From the NCBI GenBank assembly GCA_030040455.1, contig JASHTR010000177.1:1-5481 (forward strand): a stretch of DNA of 5,481 nucleotides. The letters run 5' to 3'. A model generated the notes under the pieces. The model searched no databases and was not told where the DNA came from. It saw only the letters and a program-made list of their open reading frames with translations. This document shows positions 1 to 4,999 of this stretch, piece after piece. Position 1 is the first letter of the stretch. Each line of letters starts with the position of its first letter. The position numbers and the translations under genes are program-made. The stretch comes from Terriglobia bacterium. GTDB lineage: Bacteria > Acidobacteriota > Terriglobia > UBA7540.

Positions 1-755
1 ATTGCGACCACGCCTCCTTTCCGCAAACTCGTAAGAGCAGCGATGACGACGTCTCCACTCGGAGCAAACGTGACGGCGCGATCGAGAGGTACCGGGGGCC
101 GGTCTTCCTCCGTGCCAACCCAGGCTGCTCCCAGGGAGGCAGCCAGCCGGCGATGCGAATCGCCGCGGGTGGATACGTATACCTTGCAGTTCCATGCGCG
201 CAACACGGCAATCGCCAAATGCGCCGATGACCCGAATCCGAAAAGTCCCACGCATTCCCCCGGTTGAACGCCCGCCACGCGGAGGCTTCGAAAGCCGATG
301 ATGCCGGCACAGAGCAAGGGTGCGGCGTCGAGATCGTCGAGCTCCTTCGGCAGTGGAAACACAAAGTCCCTGCGTGCCACGGCATATTCGGCATAGCCTC
401 CGTCCACCGTATAACCCGTGAAAACCGGCGAATCGCAGAGATTCTCTTCCGCGCGCCGACAATACGGACAATCTCCGTCGACACCGCCCATCCATGAAAC
501 TCCAACGCGAGAACCGAGCGGGAGTTCTGCCGAACCACCGTCGGCGACGTCTCCCACTATCTGATGGCCAGGGATCAGCGGATCGCGTCGTGAAGGCAAC
601 TCGCCTTCAACAATGTGCAAGTCTGTGCGGCACACCCCACACGCGCGCACGCGCAGGAGCACTTGACCGTCTCCGACGACAGGAGTCGGTGCTTCCTCAA
701 TGGTCAATGGACGTTGGGGCGTGCGGTTCGCTGCTCTGAAGATCGCGGCTCTCAT
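1..755 (-). CDS. Zinc-dependent alcohol dehydrogenase, CAD2-like group (3' end beyond window)
   Basis: This is a medium-chain NAD(P)H-dependent alcohol/aldehyde oxidoreductase, cytoplasmic by family; 251 codons are visible and the frame is still open at the edge. A GroES-like domain fills residues about 25-140. The catalytic zinc ligands are seen as Cys42 (in CGVCRTDLH), His64 (in PGHQIVG) and Cys149 (in PLLCAGI). The Rossmann loop GLFGFGSSAHLA (about 170-181) is typical of this group. The structural-zinc lobe reads D-G-D-C-P-Y-C followed by NLC, so three of the usual four cysteines remain (96, 99, 107) and the first is Asp93. The start is ATG at 755. An in-frame TAG lies at 780-782 and TTG at 758 is the only close alternative. 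I see no good Shine-Dalgarno sequence. The substrate cannot be read from the sequence. The family call is firm; the exact subfamily is from memory. Confidence 0.93.
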   Translation of the reverse strand, partial: MRAAIFRAANRTPQRPLTIEEAPTPVVGDGQVLLRVRACGVCRTDLHIVEGELPSRRDPLIPGHQIVGDVADGGSAELPLGSRVGVSWMGGVDGDCPYCRRAEENLCDSPVFTGYTVDGGYAEYAVARRDFVFPLPKELDDLDAAPLLCAGIIGFRSLRVAGVQPGECVGLFGFGSSAHLAIAVLRAWNCKVYVSTRGDSHRRLAASLGAAWVGTEEDRPPVPLDRAVTFAPSGDVVIAALTSLRKGGVVA

Positions 756-833
756 CAAACAGATAAGAAACTGGTAGGCCTAGTGAGATTCGAATTCCCG
801 GCCCACGGTTTAGGGATTCGTTCTGGCCCAAAT

Positions 834-923
834 TCAGAGCTCATTGAAAGGAAGGCAGAAAACCACGTAACAGTTCAATAAATCCGATAGGGCGTCCACT
901 TCGCTATCGTAACTGATGGCCAT
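834..923 (-). pseudogene. Possible DUF2283-family gene remnant
   Basis: An ATG at 921-923 is preceded by GGGAGA (932-937) with an 8-nt spacer, so a real translation start is plausible. The first 12 residues, MAISYDSEVDAL, closely resemble the usual start of DUF2283 proteins (M-x-I-x-Y-D-x-E-x-D-A-L). After that the likeness stops: the frame runs 17 more residues and ends at TGA. Shifting the frame near the TCG codon after DAL gives R-I-Y and then a stop, which could echo the Y-I-R of intact members. DUF2283 proteins are small, about 60-80 residues, and often sit in toxin-antitoxin-like neighbourhoods. I read this as a gene broken by a frameshift and decay, but the match is short and could be chance. 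Confidence 0.33.
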
Positions 924-1222
924 GGGCTGAATCTCCCGCGTTAAAGATAATACACTAACGACGCACAAAGGGAGGAGACGCCTAATTTCGGGAACGTGAT
1001 TGGCCAGGAAGGGGTGGTAGACCGGGTTCGTCTGAAGATTGTATATACTTTTCGGACCCGAAATAAGTCTCATGAAATCTGTCCGAAAGAGGCATACAAA
1101 CGCCGGACAGCGGTCTTCTGATCCAGGCCCCGGCAAGCCAGAGCGATGTTGCCAGAAACAGATTCTCGCCCGCCCCGGCCTCCGTCGACGAGGGGTTCGA
1201 GGTCGAAAGAGGGGACTGGTGA
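924..1222. other. Stretch with no supported gene
   Basis: Open frames on both strands here have arginine- and proline-rich compositions with no recognisable domain, and they overlap one another. An AT-richer patch around 940-960 holds TATTAT on the minus strand, which could be a -10 box for the small frame starting at 923, but no -35 box is visible at a proper distance. No hairpin-plus-T-run terminator, tRNA or repeat array was seen. The 5' part of the HEPN-like gene should lie in its right half and is not recognisable. Confidence 0.4.
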
Positions 1223-1540
1223 CCCCGAGCAACGCGGTTCGCCATTGCTTACAATTCCGCATTGCAGTCAGCCACAGCGGCGCTCGCGGCAGCAGGTTGC
1301 CGAGCCAGCCACGAGGCTCACCATCGTCGTGTGATCGAATCTCTAGTATTCACTATTGGCGCCAAGCCAGAACTGATCCGCTGCTTTGGCGCCTTCCGCA
1401 AGAAGCGCAACGTGAGCAGCTACGAAATGGGCGGCACAATTTCTGAGAAGGAAGCAACAGAGATGGCAGGCTTCGCGGCTGATCTTAGGCAGGAAGTAGA
1501 GCGCTGGATTCGCAGCAGGCATCCCGAACTCAAACCGTAG
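1223..1540 (+). pseudogene. HEPN-like protein, 5'-truncated or degraded
   Basis: The frame has no stop from 1223 to the TAG at 1538-1540 and encodes about 105 residues. It contains RFAIAYNSALQSATAALAAAGC, then HHRRVIESL, and FRKKRNVSSYE with a following acidic, helical tail ending RSRHPELKP. The helical layout and the R-K-K-R-N-x4-E core fit a HEPN-type nucleotidyltransferase-partner/ribonuclease-like family that I know as about 140-150 residues long. The N-terminal 40 or so residues are missing: an in-frame TGA lies at 1220-1222, there is no ATG, and the first usable start is TTG at 1262 with no ribosome binding site. The codons just before the TGA read Asp-Trp, which I recall family members having directly before R-F-x-I-A-Y-N, so a small insertion with a stop is possible. 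No partner nucleotidyltransferase gene is visible. Its stop lies 7 bp from that of the convergent SWIM gene. Confidence 0.55.
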
Positions 1541-1547
1541 CGTCCCC

Positions 1548-2447
1548 TTAAACCACACGCGGATGGTCTTGTTTGGGAGGCCGCCCGTGGTGGCGGTCTG
1601 CTGCTGGCCTTGCTGCAATGGGCCGCGCCATCCCTCTCAGATTGGTGCGCGCCTTCGTTATCTTTTTGGCCGCCTTCTTCGCGCGCTCTGGCTTCGCCGC
1701 GGGAGCCGGCGAAGGAGTAACACGATCCGCAGTTTGAGCCATCTCCAATCCAAATATCGCCGAGAGGTCTTCGGTGGCAAGGGTCTTTTCCGCTGCGAGC
1801 GCTTTTCCAGCCAGCGGCAGTTCCTTGCCGGCCTTGGCGATCAGTTTCTTCTCATCGACATTATGCAATCTAAAAAGTAGCTCCGGCTGCTGGTCGAGGC
1901 GAGCGCCGATCCCGTAGAGCACCGCCGCGACATGCTTGCACATCGAAGCCCAGTCAGGGCAACTGCACGAAAGCTGGATCTCCTGCGGTGAAGGGAAAAG
2001 GCCGGTCCGTTGCTGACACAGGCGTTCCATCACACCCTTGGAGAAGCGCCCTTGCAGAAGCTCCACGAGCGAATCAATCCCGGCAGCGCAGTCCGCGCAA
2101 ATGGATCGCCAACGCGCCTTCGAGACCGGCTTCACCTCTACTGCCACCTCGTAAATCTCCGAGCCACTGACCAGAGCCGCGATCTTGCCGGCGCCAATCT
2201 GAAGATCCACTACCGAGCCGTTGCGCACGTAGGTCCGCCCGCGCGGCAGGCGGTTCGCGAAATCGCTATACCGTTCGAGGTTGTCGCACCAGGCCTTGCC
2301 CCAAAACGTCTTGGCGATGGCGCGTCCCTCGATGACAACCGGTGAGATGGGATGTCCCTTCTTCTTGAGTTTCTCGATCTGGCGCGCAGACTTTCGTCGC
2401 CGCTCCGCCACCGGCACATAGGGTTGCCATCCCCAATCGTTGTACAT
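1548..2447 (-). CDS. SWIM zinc-finger protein
   Basis: The gene encodes 299 residues. The SWIM signature is seen as C161-S-C163-P-D-W-A-S-M-C170-K-H172, i.e. CxC...CxH, the zinc ligands of a domain thought to bind DNA or protein. The N-terminal part starts WGWQPYVPVAERRRK and includes FWGKAWCDNLERYSDFANRLPRGRTYVRNGSVVDLQI, a block usual in bacterial SWIM proteins encoded beside SNF2-type helicases. The last 60 or so residues are Ala/Lys/Arg-rich, probably disordered, with a GRPPK motif. ATG at 2447 is supported by GGAG nine bases upstream. Only 3 bp separate it from the TGA of the upstream helicase remnant, so the two were probably one operon. With the helicase gone, this protein may be non-functional or work with a helicase elsewhere; its own frame shows no damage. 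Confidence 0.88.
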   Translation of the reverse strand: MYNDWGWQPYVPVAERRRKSARQIEKLKKKGHPISPVVIEGRAIAKTFWGKAWCDNLERYSDFANRLPRGRTYVRNGSVVDLQIGAGKIAALVSGSEIYEVAVEVKPVSKARWRSICADCAAGIDSLVELLQGRFSKGVMERLCQQRTGLFPSPQEIQLSCSCPDWASMCKHVAAVLYGIGARLDQQPELLFRLHNVDEKKLIAKAGKELPLAGKALAAEKTLATEDLSAIFGLEMAQTADRVTPSPAPAAKPERAKKAAKKITKARTNLRGMARPIAARPAADRHHGRPPKQDHPRVV

Positions 2448-2450
2448 GGA

Positions 2451-2549
2451 TCACGTCTCCTTCAGTGCGGTATTCAGGTCCAGCCCGACGAGTTTCAGCA
2501 ATTCCTCGTCCTTCATCTCGGTCAGGAGCAGCTCGGCGCCGGGCCATTC
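2451..2549 (-). pseudogene. SNF2/DEAD-box helicase, C-terminal remnant
   Basis: The minus-strand frame ends at TGA 2451-2453, 3 bp before the SWIM start codon. Its last residues, LLLTEMKDEELLKLVGLDLN followed by TALKET, resemble the extreme C-terminus of the SNF2-type helicases that normally precede SWIM genes, which end in a motif of the type W-L-T-E-L-s-x-x-E-L-x-x-L-v-x-L. Going upstream the likeness is lost at about residue LLL, and an in-frame TAG occurs at 2577-2579. There is no room for the remaining several hundred residues, since a toxin-antitoxin remnant begins at once. The identification rests on a short tail plus strong gene-order expectation. The alternative is a chance frame, but the perfect positioning against the SWIM gene argues against that. 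Confidence 0.5.
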
Positions 2550-2665
2550 TGCTTGTGGCTGGGAGCAAGTCGGGTACTAGCGAACGGCGCTTCTATCGCG
2601 AGTTGATCGAGAAAGCGGACGGACGTTTCGGCGCTCACTTGGCCCGGCTGAAAACGGAGGCATGA
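2531..2665 (+). pseudogene. RelE/HigB (Gp49-like) toxin, C-terminal remnant
   Basis: The frame reads ARRRAILLVAGSKSG and then SERRFYRELIEKADGRFGAH and LARLKTEA, ending at TGA 2663-2665. This matches the last third of RelE/HigB-like toxins (Gp49 type), which end in the pattern R-x-A-I-L-L-x-x-G-x-K-x-G-x-x-R-F-Y-x-x-x-I-x-x-A-D-x-x-x-x-x-H-L. Full members are about 110-120 residues; only about 44 are present. Upstream the frame stays open, but the residues are antisense to the helicase tail and match nothing in the toxin family. The TGA overlaps the first ATG of the antitoxin gene (ATGA at 2662-2665), the usual coupling of this toxin-first arrangement. The toxin should be inactive, because most of the RelE fold is absent. 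Confidence 0.75.
2656..2660 (+). promoter_or_regulatory. Ribosome binding site that decides the antitoxin start
   Basis: GGAGG lies 1 nt before the ATG at 2662 but 7 nt before the ATG at 2668. Normal spacing therefore favours 2668 as the start, giving a protein beginning MTVNVNEIVAKL. Confidence 0.65.
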
Positions 2666-2667
2666 CC

Positions 2668-3030
2668 ATGACTGTGAACGTGAATGAAATCGTCGCGAAG
2701 CTGAGCTCCGCTCAACGCAAGAAGGTGGAGGCCCGAGCCGCTGAGCTGATCGCTGAGGAGATGAGCCTCCGCCAACTCCGGAAAGTGCGTAAGCTCACTC
2801 AGGTTCGTATGGCGAAGAGTCTTAGGATCTCCCAGGACGGTGTCTCGCGCCTCGAGAAACGGAGTGATTTGTTGCTGTCCACACTGCGCAAGACAGTGGA
2901 GGCAATGGGCGGCAAGCTATGCCTTGTCGCCGAATTTCCCGACCGGCCGCCGGTCGTGTTATCCAGCTTCGGCGAAGAGGACGCCGCGCCCACAACACCG
3001 AGCCGGAAGCGTAACCACGCCCACGCTTAG
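2668..3030 (+). CDS. XRE-family helix-turn-helix antitoxin (HigA-like)
   Basis: The protein has 120 residues from ATG 2668 (122 if ATG 2662 is used). The N-terminal half is helical and charged (KLSSAQRKKVEARAAELIAEE). It is followed by an HTH of the XRE type, LRQLRKVRKLTQVRMAKSLR and then ISQDGVSRLEKRSDLLLSTL, with the usual Q-x-x-x-A and S-R-L-E positions. The segment AMGGKLCLVAEFPDRPPVVL is the hallmark tail of antitoxins paired with RelE/HigB-like toxins. Such proteins bind the toxin and repress their own operon. Here the toxin gene just upstream is decapitated, so this is an orphan antitoxin. Its promoter would normally lie before the toxin gene and has been lost, so expression is uncertain. 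The frame is undamaged to the TAG at 3028-3030. Confidence 0.88.
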   Translation: MTVNVNEIVAKLSSAQRKKVEARAAELIAEEMSLRQLRKVRKLTQVRMAKSLRISQDGVSRLEKRSDLLLSTLRKTVEAMGGKLCLVAEFPDRPPVVLSSFGEEDAAPTTPSRKRNHAHA

Positions 3031-3130
3031 GGTAGCTCGCCAGGCTTCAGAGTGATCCCCGCCGTCCCCAACAAGCGTGTTCAGCGTCGCTTCGCTCAGG
3101 CCAGGCGTAAGGGCATCGCTGCGTTTTCTA

Positions 3131-4792
3131 CTACCTGAGACGTGCGACTGTTTGGACGTAGTCTTCTCTGCCATGCTTGGAGTCAAACGCGAGATCGAAG
3201 GCGACAGCGGCAACGCCCAGTACGCCACCGTAATAGCCGAGCGCCGACGGCATCACCCGAAGTTCCCGATTTTTCCACGGGCGGACGAGCTTGGCCAGTT
3301 CGTCCGTGAGAACAGAAATAAGTAGTGGATTGTTCTCAGTCAGGCCGCCCCCAAAAATCAGGGCTTGCGGATCAAGAAGCGCTACCACGGTGGCGCAGCC
3401 TCTAGCGAGGTGCCGGCCGAGCGTTCGAATCGCGTCGCGGGCCCCCTCGTTACCAACATTGGCCGCTGCAATTACTTGCGCAGCGGATGTGTATGAGCTG
3501 CCGGCATAGCGGATCAGCGCCGAGGCATTCACGTATGGTTCGAGACATCCTTGCGCACCGCAGGAGCAGAGCAGGCCATCGGACATGATAGGAATATGCC
3601 CGACTTGATTGGCGATGGAGTGGGCGCCTCGATTCAGAGCTCCGCCAACATAGCAGCCACCTCCCAAGCCGGTCCCGAGCGTGACACATACAAAATGTTC
3701 AAATGATTTCGCGGCTCCAAATTGCTTCTCGCCAACCGCTAACGCATTAGCATCATTTTCGACCGCTACCGGGAGGCCGGAGATGGCTGAAAGTTCCTCT
3801 CCGATCCTGGTGCCTGTCCAGCCGGGCAAATTGCCCGTTGCATACACCACGCGACCAGTCCGTGTATCAACCCAACCAGCAGTGGCGACTCCCACGGCAA
3901 CAGGGTCATGCCCGGCATCCTGAACGTGCCTGGTTGCAATCTCCGCCGCCCGCTTCAAATTATCAAGCACCGCACAAACCCCGGATTTGGCGGGCGTCTC
4001 GACCGCTGACCTGAACAGGAGAGCGCCGTCCGAGCGTACAACACCGTACTTCGTCTGAGTTCCTCCGAGATCAATCCCAATGGCGTGGCTTACCTTAGTG
4101 CGACGCGAATACTCGCTTTCAATGGCTGCCGCAAAGCTGCGCGCGATGTCGGAAGGTCGTGTGATGGCTGTCCCCACCACCACCGCGAGTGCCCCTGTGG
4201 CCACCGCCTGTCGCGCCTGCTCGGGCGACGAGATGCGACCTTCGGCAATTACCGGGACACTGCTGGCACGGATCAAGTCTTGTATAAAGCTGGGATCGAA
4301 ATCCTGAGCGTGGTCGGTTTCTTCTGTATAACCGCGAAGGGTGGAGAGGACAAAATCGGCGCCTGCCTGCACTGCAGCGATCGCCTCCGTAATATCCGCT
4401 ACATCGGCGAGCACGGGAACATTCAACCGCTTTTGAATTTCGCGAATACGATCTAATGCTCCCGACTCTTGCCCGCGGACCGAGCAATCAAGGGCAACCA
4501 TATCAGCTCCGGCCTCTACCAGCGCCCTCGCTGATTCGAAAGAGGGCGTGATGAGAGGCTTCCCGTCACGATGCCGAACCTTCTGGATGCCAATGATGGG
4601 CACACGTGTAACGCCGCGAATGGCGCGGATGTCGGCCGGCCCATTCGCCCGAATCGCAGCCGCTCCCCCCGCCACCGCTGCCGCCGCGAAGCGCGCCATG
4701 AGTTGTGGGTCATGGAAGATCTCGCCTTCCGTCGCCTGACACGAGACGACCAATCTTCCCTGAATCGCTTGAGCTACTTCGTTTGCTGTCAT
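3131..4792 (-). CDS. nanEK: Bifunctional ManNAc-6-phosphate 2-epimerase / ROK-family ManNAc kinase fusion
   Basis: The gene encodes a 553-residue cytoplasmic protein with two full domains. Residues 1-230 are a NanE-type TIM barrel with catalytic Lys71 (in VPIIGIQK) and Glu184 (in VPVIAEGRI), ending VVVGTAITRP. From about residue 236 follows a ROK kinase: phosphate loop DLGGTQTK (241-248), catalytic Asp347 in ENDANA, GTGLGGG (373-379), zinc ligands His399, Cys409, Cys411 and Cys416 (GH, then CSCGAQGC), and FGGGL near the C-terminus. The expected reactions are ManNAc to ManNAc-6-P (kinase) and then to GlcNAc-6-P (epimerase), the middle steps of sialic-acid and ManNAc breakdown. The ROK motif usually written E-x-G-H reads Q396-V-G-H here. 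ATG 4792 is chosen because GAGG lies 8 nt upstream and the family starts there; an in-frame ATG at 4906 would add 38 unlikely residues. The gene is divergent from a GntR regulator. The kinase specificity (ManNAc versus GlcNAc or glucose) is inferred from the fusion. Confidence 0.92.
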   Translation of the reverse strand: MTANEVAQAIQGRLVVSCQATEGEIFHDPQLMARFAAAAVAGGAAAIRANGPADIRAIRGVTRVPIIGIQKVRHRDGKPLITPSFESARALVEAGADMVALDCSVRGQESGALDRIREIQKRLNVPVLADVADITEAIAAVQAGADFVLSTLRGYTEETDHAQDFDPSFIQDLIRASSVPVIAEGRISSPEQARQAVATGALAVVVGTAITRPSDIARSFAAAIESEYSRRTKVSHAIGIDLGGTQTKYGVVRSDGALLFRSAVETPAKSGVCAVLDNLKRAAEIATRHVQDAGHDPVAVGVATAGWVDTRTGRVVYATGNLPGWTGTRIGEELSAISGLPVAVENDANALAVGEKQFGAAKSFEHFVCVTLGTGLGGGCYVGGALNRGAHSIANQVGHIPIMSDGLLCSCGAQGCLEPYVNASALIRYAGSSYTSAAQVIAAANVGNEGARDAIRTLGRHLARGCATVVALLDPQALIFGGGLTENNPLLISVLTDELAKLVRPWKNRELRVMPSALGYYGGVLGVAAVAFDLAFDSKHGREDYVQTVARLR

Positions 4793-4914
4793 TGTGGAAA
4801 CCTCGCTGGAAGGCCGCAGAGAACAATCGCGGAAAGTAGGATTGCAAGCCCTGTCCACATCAACCTCACGAGAGCGATTCCTGTTGTCACCATCCGCGGC
4901 TCCCAAAAAACTGT

Positions 4915-4944
4915 TTGACTTGGTAGCACATTATTTGCTATATG
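4915..4944 (+). promoter_or_regulatory. Sigma-70-like promoter of the GntR-type regulator
   Basis: TTGACT at 4915-4920 and TATATG at 4939-4944 are separated by 18 bp, close to the consensus in both boxes. Transcription would begin near 4951. The patch is notably AT-rich against its surroundings. It lies 123 bp or more upstream of the divergent nanEK start; I could not find an equally good promoter for nanEK itself. Confidence 0.6.
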
Positions 4945-4964
4945 TCTAGCTCAAATGTCTATAC
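4944..4964. promoter_or_regulatory. Candidate GntR/HutC-type operator pair
   Basis: GTCTATAC at 4957-4964 fits the GT-N-TA-N-AC signature of HutC-subfamily GntR regulators, and its flanks extend the symmetry to TGT...ACA. A second, imperfect copy, GTCTAGCT, lies at 4944-4951, giving direct repeats of ATGTCTA 13 bp apart. GTCTA is also the half-site core of the amino-sugar regulators DasR and NagR. Lying from the -10 box to just past the expected transcription start, a bound regulator would block its own promoter and might also affect nanEK. The match is seen in the sequence; binding is inferred. Confidence 0.55.
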
Positions 4965-4999
4965 AGCTAGGAAAAAAGTTGGGACCAGAGGATGCGACG

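Noticed and set aside
43..739. Chain of overlapping plus-strand frames at the left end
   Set aside because: They are antisense to the clearly coding dehydrogenase gene and carry no domain.
785..815. GATTCGAATTCCC resembling a tRNA T-arm
   Set aside because: The stem does not pair properly on either strand, and no acceptor, anticodon or D-arm can be built around it.
951..1123. Plus-strand frame containing KIVYTFRTRNKSHEI and EAYKRR, faintly like the end of BrnT toxins
   Set aside because: The key R-L-I-S-x-R block of BrnT is absent, no clear start or BrnA partner follows, and matching it needs an invented frameshift.
834..1262. 142-residue minus-strand frame across the region
   Set aside because: Apart from its last 29 residues, treated as a possible DUF2283 remnant, it is Arg/Pro-rich with no domain and overlaps the HEPN-like gene.
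3007..3028. Inverted repeat AAGCGT / ACGCTT at the end of the antitoxin gene
   Set aside because: It has only a 6-bp stem with a 10-nt loop and no T-run on either side, so it is not a credible terminator.
3031..3130. Gap between the convergent antitoxin and nanEK genes, with GCCTGGC-type direct repeats and an open minus-strand frame
   Set aside because: The repeats are only 7 bp and no hairpin with a T-tail is visible; the frame shows no family likeness.
4793..4906. 38-residue N-terminal extension of the nanEK frame from an ATG at 4906
   Set aside because: The added residues are arginine/aspartate-rich with no family likeness, and the internal ATG 4792 has a proper GAGG ribosome binding site and matches the usual NanE start.
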